From Phycisphaerales bacterium (lineage in GTDB: Bacteria > Planctomycetota > UBA1135 > UBA2386): a stretch of DNA of 64,000 nucleotides. Each line of letters starts with the position of its first letter. Positions within the stretch are counted from its first letter, which is position 1. Shown here one piece after another: positions 35,014 to 46,827 of the stretch. A program made the position numbers and the translations under genes. The notes below the pieces were generated by a model. It did not search any database. It was not told the DNA's origin and saw only the letters and a program-made list of their open reading frames with translations. The DNA lies in assembly GCA_020247305.1 (NCBI GenBank), contig JADCJE010000032.1:24108-88107 (forward strand). Direction: 5' to 3'.

Positions 35014-35020
35014 GCTCGGG

Positions 35021-35050
35021 ATGTTGGCACGCCCCGCCCGCGCGTGCCAC
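35021..35050 (-). promoter_or_regulatory. promoter of glgA (leaderless type)
   Basis: On the minus strand GTGGCA (35045-35050), 18 bases, CAACAT (35021-35026), then seven bases to the ATG. The -10 box deviates at its first base (C instead of T), but the spacing is exact. Confidence 0.5.
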
Positions 35051-35095
35051 GGCAAAGCCAAGGCTGCGGACTGTGGCCCAGGCCGGCGCATCGCC

Positions 35096-35125
35096 GTGGC
35101 AGGCGGCGGCGGCCCGGGCTACCTT
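35096..35125 (+). promoter_or_regulatory. promoter of the ATP-grasp 2/3 and RND operon
   Basis: GTGGCA (35096-35101), 18 bases, TACCTT (35120-35125), 11 bases to ATG 35137. It is divergent from the glgA promoter. The two share the same box type, so co-regulation of both operons is plausible. Confidence 0.55.
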
Positions 35126-35136
35126 GACGAGGTCGC

Positions 35137-36363
35137 ATGCACGTCTGCTTCGTCATCCCGTTCGCGATGGAGAACACGCTGCGCTTCGCGCGCGCCGCTG
35201 CCGCGTTGCCCGGCGTGCGCGTGAGCGTGGTGTCGCAGGAACCCGCCGAGCGGTTCCCCGCGGACTTCCGCGGCGCGCTCGCCGGCTTCGAGCCCTGCGT
35301 CGACGCCATGAAGCCCGACCTGCTGGCCAACGCCGTCGAGGCGCTCGGCAAGCGGCTCGGTCCGGTCACGCGCCTGCTCGGCATCCTCGAGCCGTTGCAG
35401 GAGTCGCTGGCCGCGGTGCGCGAAAAGCTGCGCATCCGCGGCATGGATGCGCAGACGGCGCGCAACTTTCGCGACAAGTCGCGGATGAAGGACCTGTTCG
35501 GCGCGCACGACCTGCCGTGCGCCCGGCACCGACTCTGCGCGTCGGTCGCCGCGGCGCAGGAGTTCGCGCGCGAGGTCGGCTACCCGCTGGTCGGCAAGCC
35601 GCCGGCGGGGGCCGGCGCCAAGGCGACGGCCCGCCTCGCCGACGACGCGGCGCTGGTCGCGTTCGTGCAGTCGCTGCGGCCCGCGCCCGGCCGCGAGGTG
35701 CTGCTGGAGGAGTTCGTCACCGGCCGCGAATTCTCGTTCGACACCGTCACCCTGCACGGCCGCCACGTCTTCCACAACGTCTGCTGCTACCACCCGACGC
35801 CGCTGCAGGTCATGGAGAACCCGTGGATCCAGTGGGCCGTGGTGCTGCCGCGCGACCTGTCGGGGCCGGAGTTCGCTGCGATCCACCGCGACGGCCCGCG
35901 GGCGCTCAGCATGCTCGGCATGTGGAACGGCATGTCGCACATGGAGTGGTTCCGCCGCGCCGACGGCAGCATCGCCATCGGCGAGGTCGCTGCGCGGCCG
36001 CCGGGCGCGCAGTTCACCACCCTGATCGGCCTGGTCACCGGCGTCGACATGTACCGCGCCTTCGCCGAGCTGATGGTGTTCGAGACCTTCACCCCGCCGC
36101 CGCGGCGGTTCGCCGCCGGCGCGGCCTACCTGCGCGGCCAGGGCGGCGGCAAGGACGCGACGATCCGCGCCGTGCACGGCCTCGACGCGGTGCGCCGCGA
36201 ACTCGGCGAGGTGGTCGTCGAGGTCAAGGAGCCCCAGATCGGCAAGCCGGCCGCCGCGACCTACGAAGGCGACGGCTACGTGCTGGTCCGCCACCCCGAC
36301 ACGGCCGCTGTCGAGCGCGCCGTCCAGCACGTCGTCCGCACCGTTCGCGTCGAACTCGCCTGA
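35137..36363 (+). CDS. ATP-grasp ligase, paralog 2
   Basis: A 408-residue ATP-grasp enzyme related to paralogs 1 and 3. It begins MHVCFVIPFAMENTLRFARA. ATP-site elements are LVGKPPAGAGAKATAR, VLLEEFVTGREFSFDTV and the metal-binding IGEVAARPPGAQF. The shared sentence-like motifs SHMEWF (THMEWF in the others) and the xPWIQ/xPWIS segment show that the three genes arose by duplication. It is the first gene of a plus-strand operon with paralog 3 (19 bases downstream) and an RND exporter. The substrate is unknown; diverged substrate-side residues suggest that each paralog has its own acceptor or donor. Confidence 0.85.
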   Translation: MHVCFVIPFAMENTLRFARAAAALPGVRVSVVSQEPAERFPADFRGALAGFEPCVDAMKPDLLANAVEALGKRLGPVTRLLGILEPLQESLAAVREKLRIRGMDAQTARNFRDKSRMKDLFGAHDLPCARHRLCASVAAAQEFAREVGYPLVGKPPAGAGAKATARLADDAALVAFVQSLRPAPGREVLLEEFVTGREFSFDTVTLHGRHVFHNVCCYHPTPLQVMENPWIQWAVVLPRDLSGPEFAAIHRDGPRALSMLGMWNGMSHMEWFRRADGSIAIGEVAARPPGAQFTTLIGLVTGVDMYRAFAELMVFETFTPPPRRFAAGAAYLRGQGGGKDATIRAVHGLDAVRRELGEVVVEVKEPQIGKPAAATYEGDGYVLVRHPDTAAVERAVQHVVRTVRVELA

Positions 36364-36382
36364 TCGGAGCCCGCCCCACGCC

Positions 36383-37600
36383 ATGCACGTCGTCTTCCTG
36401 AGTCCCGGATTCCCCGCCGAGATGCCGCTCTTCGTGCGCGGCCTTGCCAAGGTCGGCGCCAAGGTCCTCGGCGTCGGCGACCAGCCGGCGAGCGCGCTGC
36501 CGCGCGAAGCGCGCGAGGCGCTGTCCGACTACCTGCAGGTGTCCACCTTCGGCGACGAGAAGCAGGCGGCCGAGGAGATCCACGCCTGGCTGCGCGGCCG
36601 CTCCGTCGACCGCGTCGAGTGCCTGTGGGAGCGGTTGATGTACCTCGCCGCGAGCCTGCGCGAGCGCTTCGGCCTGCCGGGCATGAGCAAGGCCCAGACC
36701 GAGGTCTTCCGCGACAAGGAGACCATGAAGCAGGCGGTCGAGAAGGCGGGCCTGCGCGTGCCGCGGCACGGCAAGGCGCGCACCGTCGCGGAGGCGTGGG
36801 CGCACGTGGAACGCATCGGCTATCCGTCGATCGTCAAGCCGATCGACGGCGCCGGCAGCAAGGACACGTACCGCTGCAACGACAAGGCGGAGTTCGCCGC
36901 CGCATTGGCGAAGGTGCGCCACATCGACGTGCTGTCGGTCGAGGAGTTCATCGAGGGCGAGGAACTGACCTACGACACGGTCTGCGTCGACGGCCGCATC
37001 CTGTTCGAGAACGTCGCGTGGTACCGGCCCAAGCCCATGGTGCTGGCGCAGAGCCCGTGGATCTCGATGCAGAACATCTGCCTGCGCGACCTGGCGCAGG
37101 ATCTGCCGCGGCCCGGCGTCGAACTGGGGCGCGCGGTGATCAAGGCGCTCGGCTTCGGCACCGGCTTCACGCACATGGAGTGGTTCCGCACGCCGAACGG
37201 CGAGGCGGTGTTTGGCGAGATCGGCGGCCGGCCCGCCGGCGCGCGGCTCGTGCACGCGATGAACTACGCCTGCGACTGCGACCTGTTCGCCGGCTGGGCG
37301 GAGGCGGCTTGTTTCGGCCGACTGAGCCAGGACACGAGCCATAAGTACAACGCCTCGATGATCTTCAAGCGCGGGCAGGGCGAGGGCGTCGTGAAGGAGC
37401 ACCGCGGGCTGAAGGACCTGATGCAGCGCTACGGCCAGCACGTCGCCACGATCGAGTTGACGCCGATCGGCGAGCAGAAGCGCGACTGGCGCAAGGTCGT
37501 GGTCGGCGACGGCTGGGTCGTCGTGAGGCACCCGGACCTCGCGACGACGCTGGAGATGTCCGAGCGGTTCGTCAGCGACCTCGTCGTGGTGGCCGGGTGA
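36383..37600 (+). CDS. ATP-grasp ligase, paralog 3
   Basis: A 405-residue ATP-grasp enzyme. Motifs: MHVVFLSPGFPAEMPLFVRGL at the N-terminus, YPSIVKPIDGAGSKDTYR (ATP-binding Lys), LSVEEFIEGEELTYDTV, FTHMEWFRTPNGEAVFGEIG with GRPAGARL for metal binding. It is closer to paralog 1 than to paralog 2 in the N-terminal motif and the KPIDGAG loop. Its stop overlaps the start of an RND periplasmic adaptor gene by GTGA, so ligase and exporter are made together. This suggests that the ligation product, or something made from it, is exported, but the chemistry cannot be read from the sequence. Confidence 0.85.
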   Translation: MHVVFLSPGFPAEMPLFVRGLAKVGAKVLGVGDQPASALPREAREALSDYLQVSTFGDEKQAAEEIHAWLRGRSVDRVECLWERLMYLAASLRERFGLPGMSKAQTEVFRDKETMKQAVEKAGLRVPRHGKARTVAEAWAHVERIGYPSIVKPIDGAGSKDTYRCNDKAEFAAALAKVRHIDVLSVEEFIEGEELTYDTVCVDGRILFENVAWYRPKPMVLAQSPWISMQNICLRDLAQDLPRPGVELGRAVIKALGFGTGFTHMEWFRTPNGEAVFGEIGGRPAGARLVHAMNYACDCDLFAGWAEAACFGRLSQDTSHKYNASMIFKRGQGEGVVKEHRGLKDLMQRYGQHVATIELTPIGEQKRDWRKVVVGDGWVVVRHPDLATTLEMSERFVSDLVVVAG

Positions 37601-38811
37601 GCGCACCGCGCCTCGCCGTCCTGGCATTCTTCGCCCTCGCTGCGTGCGAACCGGCGTCGCGGGGCGCTGGCGCGTCTGCCGGCCAATCCGCGGCGCGCCC
37701 GCCGAAGCCGGTTCGTCTCGTCGCCGCAGCTGCGGCCGCGCTGCCGACGAAAGTCGCCGTCAGCGGCCTGCTGGCGGCGCAGGAGGAACTGGTGCTCGGC
37801 ATGGAGGTCGGCGGGCGGCTCGCGTCGCTCGCGTGCGACGTCGGCGACGCGGTGGCCGCAGGGCAGTTGCTCGCCGCGCTCGACGAGCGTGACTTCCAGT
37901 TGGCGATCGAACGCGCCGAGGCGGCGGTCGCCGCCGCCGAGGCGCGGCTCGGCCTCGGGCCCGACGCGCCGCTCGACCGCTTCGACCTCGAACGCGCGCC
38001 GAGCGTGCGCGAAGCCCAGGCCGTCGTGGTGGAGGCGCAGCTCAACCGCGAGCGCGTGGCGAAGCTGGTCGAGGGTTCGCTGCAGGCGGCCGCCCAGCTG
38101 GAGACCGCGACAGCCGTGCTGGCGGTGGCCGAGAACCGGCTGCATCGCGCGCGCGACGACGTGCGCACGTGGCTCGCCGAGGCACAGCTGCGCCGCATCG
38201 AGCGCACCCAGGCGCAGAAGCGCCTGCTCGACGCGCAGGTCAAGGCGCCGTGGGCCGGGCGCGTCGCCGTCCGCCACGTCGCGGCGGGACAGGTCGTCCA
38301 GGCGGGCGCTGCGGTGGTGACGCTGTTGCGCACCGAGCCGCTGCGCCTGCGGATGCGCGTGCCCGATCGCCTCGCCTTCGGCATCGCCGCCGGCCAGAGG
38401 GTCGAGTTCACCGTCGACGGCGCCGACGGCGTCGACCGCGTCGGCAAGGTCGTTCGCGTCGGTCCGGCGATCGATCGCGACGATCGCACGCGGCTCGTCG
38501 AGGCCGAGGTCGGCAACGCCGACGGCGCGCTGCTGCCGGGAGCCTTCTGCCGCGCCCGCATCGTCGTCGCCGAAGCCGCGCCGGTGGTCACCGTGCCGAA
38601 GGCGGCGGTGGCGACCTTCGCCGGCGTCGACCGGGTATTCACCGTGGCGAAGGACAAGGACGGCGGGCTGCGCGCCAAGGGCGTGCTCGTCGAGCTCGGC
38701 CGCCCGGTCGGCGACGCCATCGAGGTCGTGCGCGGCGTCGCCGTCGGCGACCGCGTCGTCGCCGAGTCGGTCGGCCTCGCGCCCGAGGCGCCGGTCCAGG
38801 TCGTGGAGTAG
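37597..38811 (+). CDS. RND efflux periplasmic adaptor (membrane fusion protein), lipoprotein
   Basis: A 404-residue membrane fusion protein. The lipobox FALAAC (Cys17) anchors it to a membrane facing the periplasm. After it come the barrel-sandwich first half (KVAVSGLLAAQEELVLGMEVGGRLASL with a biotinyl-lipoyl-like turn), a long alpha-helical hairpin with coiled-coil character (residues ~100-210), the second half (VKAPWAGRVAVRHVAAGQVV) and a beta-barrel region. It starts with GTG in a GTGA overlap with ATP-grasp paralog 3 and ends two bases before the RND pump gene. No outer-membrane TolC-type gene is in the window. Confidence 0.88.
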   Translation: MSAPRLAVLAFFALAACEPASRGAGASAGQSAARPPKPVRLVAAAAAALPTKVAVSGLLAAQEELVLGMEVGGRLASLACDVGDAVAAGQLLAALDERDFQLAIERAEAAVAAAEARLGLGPDAPLDRFDLERAPSVREAQAVVVEAQLNRERVAKLVEGSLQAAAQLETATAVLAVAENRLHRARDDVRTWLAEAQLRRIERTQAQKRLLDAQVKAPWAGRVAVRHVAAGQVVQAGAAVVTLLRTEPLRLRMRVPDRLAFGIAAGQRVEFTVDGADGVDRVGKVVRVGPAIDRDDRTRLVEAEVGNADGALLPGAFCRARIVVAEAAPVVTVPKAAVATFAGVDRVFTVAKDKDGGLRAKGVLVELGRPVGDAIEVVRGVAVGDRVVAESVGLAPEAPVQVVE

Positions 38812-38813
38812 CC

Positions 38814-41933
<3,120 letters not shown>

Positions 41934-42021
41934 CGAACCAGAGCGTGGCGTCGGGCGCGTCGCTCGCACGGCGTTGCGCCCACGCGTGGTGTCTCGATCG
42001 CCGCGATGCGGGCCGGGCGGC

Positions 42022-42051
42022 GTGGCCTTCCGAGGCGCAGGCTTCTAGGAT
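42022..42051 (+). promoter_or_regulatory. promoter of the S46 peptidase gene
   Basis: GTGGCC (42022-42027), 18 bases, TAGGAT (42046-42051), ten bases to ATG 42062. The 18-base stretch 42015-42032 around the -35-like box is identical to that upstream of the DUF2520 gene. Confidence 0.6.
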
Positions 42052-42061
42052 CGCCGCCCGC

Positions 42062-43876
42062 ATGAAGACCGAACGCACCCGAACCGCCTTCTCCGTGGCC
42101 GCGCGCCGTGCGGCCCTCGTCCCGTGGCTCGCCATCGCCCTCGCCGCGTGCAGCGGCTCGCCGGACCGCGCCGCCAGCGCGGCCGCCGCTCCGGCCGAGC
42201 CGCCGCCGCCGGCGATGCCGGCGCTGCCCAAGGTCGAGCAGCCGAACAAGGACCTCGGCCGCATGTGGACGTTCGAGGCCGCGCCGGTCGGTTGGTTCCA
42301 GCAGGCCTACGACTGGCAGCCGACCGCGGAGTGGCTGGAGCAGGCGCGGCTCAGCTCGCTGCGCTTTGGCCGCAAGATGGAGGACGGCACCTACCGCAAC
42401 TTCTGCTCGGCGTCGTTCGTCAGCCCCTACGGCCTCGTGATGACCAATCACCACTGCTCGCGCGACGCGATCGTCGCCGTGCAGGGCGCAGCCGACTGGC
42501 TCAAGGACGGCTTCTACGCCGGCGCGTGGGAGAACGAGGTCAAGCTGCCCGGTTTCCGCATGACGCAGCTGGTGCGGCAGCAGGACGTCACCGCCGCCGT
42601 CAACACGCAGGGCGTCGACGCCGTGCGCAAGCAGGCTGGCGAGCAGGACCCGGCGCACGAACACGAGGTCGTCGCGCTCTACCAGGGCGGCAACTACCAG
42701 CTCTACAGCTTCAAGGTCTACGACGACCTGCGCCTCGTCTGCGCGCCGCACGGCCAGATCGCCCACTTCGGCGGCGACCCGGACAACTTCTGCTTCCCGC
42801 GCTGGGGTCTGGACTTCACCTTCGTGCGTGCGTGGCAGGGCGACAAGCCGGTCGACAGCGCCGCGAACCACTTCACCTGGAAGAGCGCGGGCGCGCCGCT
42901 CGGCGACCTCGTGTTCGTGACCGGCAATCCTGGCCGCACCGGCCGGCTGCAGACGGTGGCGCAGTGCGAGTTCCTGCGCGACCACAGCTTCCCGGCGCGC
43001 CTCGCGCAGACCAAGGCGCAGCTGCAGGACCTGTACGCGCAGGCCAAGGCGAGCCCCGAGAAGGAGAAGGAACTGCGCGCGCAGATCCTGTCTCTGGAGA
43101 ACACCCGCAAGGCGGTCGAGGGCTACCGCGACGGCCTGCTCGACCCGCGCATCATGGCGATCAAGCAGAAGGCCGAGAAGGCGCTGCGCGACGCCGTCGC
43201 CAAGGACGCGGCGCTGCAGGAGAAGTACGGCGACGCGTGGGACAAGGTCGCCGCGCTGCAGCCCGAGAAGGTCGCCGGCATGCGCGATCCGAAGAAGATG
43301 CAGGAACTCGCCCGCGCCGAGGCGGCGCAGAACAAGCGCATCGGCGAGGCGTGCTTCGCCGTCTACGGCAACTCGATCCCGCCGGACGCGACGATGTCGC
43401 TGCGCATCAGCGACGGCGTGGTCAAGGGCTACGAGATGAACGGCACGCTCGCCCCGCACGAGACCACGCTGTACGGCCTGTACGCGCGCCACCACGAATT
43501 CGGCGGCCGCTACCCGTTCGACCTGCCGCAGCCGTGGCTCGACGCCGAGAAGCGCATGGACCTGCGCACGCCGTTCAACTTCGTGTCCACCTGCGACATC
43601 ATCGGCGGCAACTCCGGTTCGCCGGTCATCGACCGCGACCTCAACGTCGTCGGCCTGATCTTCGACGGCAACATCGAGTCGCTCGGCAACAACTTCGTGT
43701 TCGACGACGAGGTGGCCCGCTCGGTCAGCGTGCACCCGGCGATCATCGTCGAGTCGCTGCGCAAGGTGTACGGCGCCGGCAAGCTCGCCGACGAGCTGGA
43801 ACAGGGCGCGGCGAAGCAGAAGGTTGCGGCGCCGATGAAGTCGGTGGCGCCGAAGGCGCTGAAGAAGGCCGGCTGA
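42062..43876 (+). CDS. S46 family serine peptidase (dipeptidyl-peptidase 7/11 type), lipoprotein
   Basis: A 604-residue exported peptidase with a lipobox LAAC (Cys30) after a long signal. The S46 fold is chymotrypsin-like with a helical insert. The catalytic His is in LVMTNHHC (near residue 130), the Asp candidate in WGLDFTF after HFGGDPDNFCFPR, and the Ser in IIGGNSGSPVID (near 518). A coiled helical domain with many Lys/Glu/Ala residues lies between (residues ~310-450). S46 enzymes cut dipeptides from the N-terminus of peptides for nutrition in the periplasm or at the surface. The protein is shorter than the ~700 residues of characterised DPP7/DPP11. It is convergent with the methionine synthase operon. 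Confidence 0.88.
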   Translation: MKTERTRTAFSVAARRAALVPWLAIALAACSGSPDRAASAAAAPAEPPPPAMPALPKVEQPNKDLGRMWTFEAAPVGWFQQAYDWQPTAEWLEQARLSSLRFGRKMEDGTYRNFCSASFVSPYGLVMTNHHCSRDAIVAVQGAADWLKDGFYAGAWENEVKLPGFRMTQLVRQQDVTAAVNTQGVDAVRKQAGEQDPAHEHEVVALYQGGNYQLYSFKVYDDLRLVCAPHGQIAHFGGDPDNFCFPRWGLDFTFVRAWQGDKPVDSAANHFTWKSAGAPLGDLVFVTGNPGRTGRLQTVAQCEFLRDHSFPARLAQTKAQLQDLYAQAKASPEKEKELRAQILSLENTRKAVEGYRDGLLDPRIMAIKQKAEKALRDAVAKDAALQEKYGDAWDKVAALQPEKVAGMRDPKKMQELARAEAAQNKRIGEACFAVYGNSIPPDATMSLRISDGVVKGYEMNGTLAPHETTLYGLYARHHEFGGRYPFDLPQPWLDAEKRMDLRTPFNFVSTCDIIGGNSGSPVIDRDLNVVGLIFDGNIESLGNNFVFDDEVARSVSVHPAIIVESLRKVYGAGKLADELEQGAAKQKVAAPMKSVAPKALKKAG

Positions 43877-43882
43877 GCCAGC

Positions 43883-43903
43883 GCGGCCGACGGCGTCGGC
43901 CGC
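43883..43903. terminator. inverted repeat between convergent genes
   Basis: A perfect 9-bp stem (GCGGCCGAC / GTCGGCCGC) with loop GGC lies between the S46 peptidase stop and the end of the metE-like gene. No T-run follows on either strand. Its place between converging genes suggests a bidirectional, possibly Rho-assisted terminator. Confidence 0.45.
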
Positions 43904-43913
43904 CCGCCGGCCG

Positions 43914-45062
43914 TCAGCGGCCGCGCAGCAGCGCCGCCGCCTCGGCCAGGATCGCGCACTTGCGCTCGGCCACCGCGCCGGTGGCCACCGGCCGCTCGGC
44001 GAAGGTGCCGAAGCCGCAGTCCGGATTCAGCCAGATGCGCTCCGGGCCGAGCAGGTCCGCCAGCTTGCCGACGCGCGCGGCGATCGCCGCCGGGTCCTCG
44101 TCGGGCTCGGTGCGCGGATTCACCGCGCCGAAGCCGACGCTCGCCCGCGCCGGCAGTTGCGCCAGGAGCGCCTCGGGACCGGCGCGCGGCGTCGCGTACT
44201 CCAGCACGAACTGGTCGACCTGCATGCGGGCGAGGTGCGGCAGCAGCGGCGCGTAGTCGCCGGCCAGCAGCACGTCCTCGTTCCGGCTCCAGTTGCCGCG
44301 GCAGACGTGCATCGCGGTCCGCACGCCCTTGATGCCCTCGGTGACGCGGTTCATCAGCCGGACGGCGAGTTCCAGCTCGGCCGCCGGATCCGCCGCGGCG
44401 GCGAGCGCGGCGCACATGAACGTGCGGGTCGCCGCCTTGCCGGCGAACACCAGCTCGGTGAGCACGGGCTCGTCGAACTGCACGATCTCGACGCCGAGGT
44501 CGGCGAGCTCCTGCAGCTCGGCGCGCAGGATGGCGACGATGTCGTCGCACAGCAGTTCGCGCGTCGGGTAGGCCTGCGACGACAGCTTTTGCACCCACAT
44601 CGACCGCGACAGCAGGTACGGCCCCGGCAGCGCGACCTTGGTGGCGCGCGTGGTGTGGCGGCGCAGGAACTCGGCCTCGCGCACGGCCAGCGGCTCGCGG
44701 CGGACGAGGCGGCCGGTGATGGTCGGGTTCTTGATCGCGAAGGCCGGCACGTCGAGCGCCTGCAGCAGCCCCTCGAACGCGGCCTTGTCCTCGACGTAGT
44801 CGAGCAGGTCGGCCATCGTCATCAGCGTGACGCCGTCGAGCTTCTCGGTCAGGAACGAGTAGAAGTTGTCGCGGCGTTGCTCGCCGTCGGTCAGGACGTC
44901 GACGCCGGCGTCCTCCTGCTGCTTGATCGCGAGCAGCGTCGCCTGGTCGCGCAGTTCCGGCAGGTCGGCCGCCTTCTTGCGCATGGCCTCGAGCAGCCAG
45001 CGCGGCCTCGGCCAGCTGCCGACGACGCTGACGGGGAAGCGGGGGATCGGGCGGTGGCGCAT
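43914..45062 (-). CDS. core (single-domain) cobalamin-independent methionine synthase-like protein
   Basis: A 382-residue protein matching only the C-terminal catalytic barrel of MetE (full MetE is about 750). It starts PVSVVGSWPRPRWL. Zinc-ligand candidates are His and Cys in MHVCRGNWS, Glu in FVLEYATPR and Cys in WLNPDCGFGT. Core-only MetE proteins occur in archaea and some bacteria; several need methyl donors other than the polyglutamylated folate used by full MetE. It is the last gene of a minus-strand operon with TusA-, DsrE- and OsmC-type sulfur proteins and starts four bases after the TusA-OsmC stop, so a link between sulfur relay and homocysteine/methionine metabolism is suggested but not proven. 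Confidence 0.85.
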   Translation of the reverse strand: MRHRPIPRFPVSVVGSWPRPRWLLEAMRKKAADLPELRDQATLLAIKQQEDAGVDVLTDGEQRRDNFYSFLTEKLDGVTLMTMADLLDYVEDKAAFEGLLQALDVPAFAIKNPTITGRLVRREPLAVREAEFLRRHTTRATKVALPGPYLLSRSMWVQKLSSQAYPTRELLCDDIVAILRAELQELADLGVEIVQFDEPVLTELVFAGKAATRTFMCAALAAAADPAAELELAVRLMNRVTEGIKGVRTAMHVCRGNWSRNEDVLLAGDYAPLLPHLARMQVDQFVLEYATPRAGPEALLAQLPARASVGFGAVNPRTEPDEDPAAIAARVGKLADLLGPERIWLNPDCGFGTFAERPVATGAVAERKCAILAEAAALLRGR

Positions 45063-45066
45063 CGGG

Positions 45067-45795
45067 TCAGAGGGCGCGCAGCGTCGTGCGCACCGGGGCG
45101 GAGCGGAGCAGGGATTGGGTGACAGGGCACCGGCGCACCGTCTCGCGCCACTCGGCTTCGAGGTCGGCGTCGCCGGTGGCGCTGACGTAGGCGGTCACGT
45201 CGAGATCGGCGAGCCCCGGGTTGCCGTCGCTGGCGACGCCGAGGAAGACCAGCGGGTCGGCGGAGCGGGCCTTGGCGACGACCTCGAGGTCGTGCACCTC
45301 GACGCCCTTCTGCGACAGCCGCCACTGGTAGCCGGTGGTCAGGGCGCCGGCGACGGCGGCCAGCAGCAGTTCGACCGCCGAGGGCGCTTCGTCCTCGGTG
45401 TCGAAGCTCGCCGGCTGGCCGATGGCGACCGCGTGGTTGCGCATCGTCGCCTTGGCCTGCATGCCGCCGGTCCAGCGCGCGCGCGTCTGCCAGACGTGCG
45501 CGCGGGCCTTTTGCAGGTCGCCGGCGAGCGCCTGGTCGTCGGCCTTTTTGCGCAGCAGGAAGTGCCGGTCGCCGTTGTCGGCGTCGCGCTCGGCCTCGAT
45601 CGTGTGGCCGACGAGCCGGCACCACGCCGGCAGGTCCTCGCGCACCGACGTCTCGCGACTCTTCACCAGCAGCGTGCCGCCGGGCGGGACCGGCTGGAAG
45701 GCGCTGCGGATGATCAGCAGCAGCCCGCTGCCGCAGTCGAGGTCGCCGCCGTCGCAGGTGGCGTCCGCGCGGTCGAACACGCCTGGATCGCTCAT
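45067..45795 (-). CDS. TusA-type sulfurtransferase domain fused to an OsmC-type domain
   Basis: A 242-residue fusion. Residues ~15-85 resemble a TusA sulfur-carrier domain: GDLDCGSGLLLIIRSAF (the Cys replaces the usual CPxP context), VPPGGTLLVKSRE and LPAWCRLVGHTIEA. Residues ~100-242 are OsmC-like: WTGGMQAKATMRNHAV, DEAPSAVELLLAAVAGAL, and a Cys in RRCPVTQSLLRS. OsmC peroxidases use two Cys; the first, normally in the AxAGC stretch, is Ala here, so peroxidase activity is doubtful and a persulfide-handling role is more likely. It sits between the DsrE-like and MetE-like genes in one operon. Confidence 0.75.
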   Translation of the reverse strand: MSDPGVFDRADATCDGGDLDCGSGLLLIIRSAFQPVPPGGTLLVKSRETSVREDLPAWCRLVGHTIEAERDADNGDRHFLLRKKADDQALAGDLQKARAHVWQTRARWTGGMQAKATMRNHAVAIGQPASFDTEDEAPSAVELLLAAVAGALTTGYQWRLSQKGVEVHDLEVVAKARSADPLVFLGVASDGNPGLADLDVTAYVSATGDADLEAEWRETVRRCPVTQSLLRSAPVRTTLRAL

Positions 45796-45820
45796 CGCCG
45801 CGCCGCGTTGTCCCGAAGGC

Positions 45821-46180
45821 TCAGTAGCTGACGCAGGGCGCGCCCTGCGACAGGAACTCGACCAGCTTGGCGCCGCCGACGATCGTTGCGCCCGGGATCA
45901 GCTTGGCCTCGTCGAGCTTGCGGCGCTTGAAGCACGGCGAGCAGACCCAGACCTTGCCGCCGGCCTTGACGAAGTTGGCGATCAGGTCCTTGAGCGGCGC
46001 GAAGCCCTCCTCGGCGATGTCGTCGGCGTAGCCCTGCTGGCACAGGCGCACGGCCTCGACGCTGAGGAACATGACCGTCTCCTGCTCGCTGGCGGCGGCG
46101 GCGTTGGCGACGACGAAGGCCACGGTGGCCTTGTCGGCGTCGTTCTTGGCGGACGTGAGGGTGACGCAGAACTTCTTCAT
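45821..46180 (-). CDS. DsrE family sulfur-relay protein
   Basis: A 119-residue protein of the DsrE/DsrF/TusD fold. It begins MKKFCVTLTSAKNDADKA and carries the conserved Cys region VWVCSPCFKRRKLDE and the helical segment LKDLIANFVKAGGK. The ending GAPCVSY adds a third Cys. DsrE-type proteins carry or transfer persulfide sulfur. The ATG at 46180 is chosen because homology begins there; the longer frame would overlap the previous gene. It lies ten bases after the upstream TusA-like gene and 25 bases before the TusA-OsmC gene. Confidence 0.8.
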   Translation of the reverse strand: MKKFCVTLTSAKNDADKATVAFVVANAAAASEQETVMFLSVEAVRLCQQGYADDIAEEGFAPLKDLIANFVKAGGKVWVCSPCFKRRKLDEAKLIPGATIVGGAKLVEFLSQGAPCVSY

Positions 46181-46190
46181 GGGGTTGCCT

Positions 46191-46820
46191 TCAGCTGGGT
46201 TTGCGCTGGAGGTGGTACTCCGGATGGGCCGCACGCACCAGGGTGTGTCCGGTCAGTCCGCACCACGCCGGCAGGTCGACGGGCGCCGCCGGATCGCGGG
46301 CGAAGACGCGGAGCACTTCGCCCGGGCCGATCGCGCGCAGTTTGCCGCGCAGTTCGAGCACGAGGTCGCCGCAGCCGAGGTCGCCGGCGTCGTAGGTGGC
46401 GACCGGCGCGGGCGCGCTCGGCGCCGCCGATCCGGGCGCAATCGCTGCCGGCGCTGGTGCGCTCGCAATCGCCGTCGCACCGAGGCACGACGGCGCCGCG
46501 GCCTCGCCGCCGTGCTCGCGCGCGCTGGCCGCGTGCCAGACGTGGCGGAAGCAGTCCTTGCGGCGGATCCACTCGCTGGCGCGCGCAACCAGCGCCGCCT
46601 TGGGTTCGCGGTGCTCCACGGCCAGGCAGTCGGGGCACCGCGGCGCGTCCTTGCAGCCGAACAGCACGGCGAGCAATGCAGCGTGGCCGCACAGCGAAGC
46701 GCCGCACCGCCGGCAGGGCGCGCTGGCGATCGCCGCCACCGTTGCCTGCAGCGCCTGGGTGCGCGCCGACAGCTCGGCGGGCGCGAGGTCGTCGTCGGCG
46801 AAGTCGTCGAATCCGGTCAT
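46191..46820 (-). CDS. Cys-rich protein with C-terminal TusA-like domain
   Basis: A 209-residue protein. The N-terminal half (about residues 30-105) is rich in paired Cys: APCRRCGASLCGH, CKDAPRCPDCLA and KDCFRHVWH, so it may bind zinc or another metal. An Ala/Pro linker follows (residues ~115-140). The C-terminal ~70 residues resemble the TusA part of the neighbouring fusion: YDAGDLGCGDLVLELRGKL and LPAWCGLTGHTLV. The two TusA-like parts in this operon share the PAWCxLxGHT motif and are likely duplicated. A role in passing sulfur to or from the DsrE protein is inferred from the neighbourhood only. Confidence 0.68.
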   Translation of the reverse strand: MTGFDDFADDDLAPAELSARTQALQATVAAIASAPCRRCGASLCGHAALLAVLFGCKDAPRCPDCLAVEHREPKAALVARASEWIRRKDCFRHVWHAASAREHGGEAAAPSCLGATAIASAPAPAAIAPGSAAPSAPAPVATYDAGDLGCGDLVLELRGKLRAIGPGEVLRVFARDPAAPVDLPAWCGLTGHTLVRAAHPEYHLQRKPS

Positions 46821-46827
46821 GCGCGGG

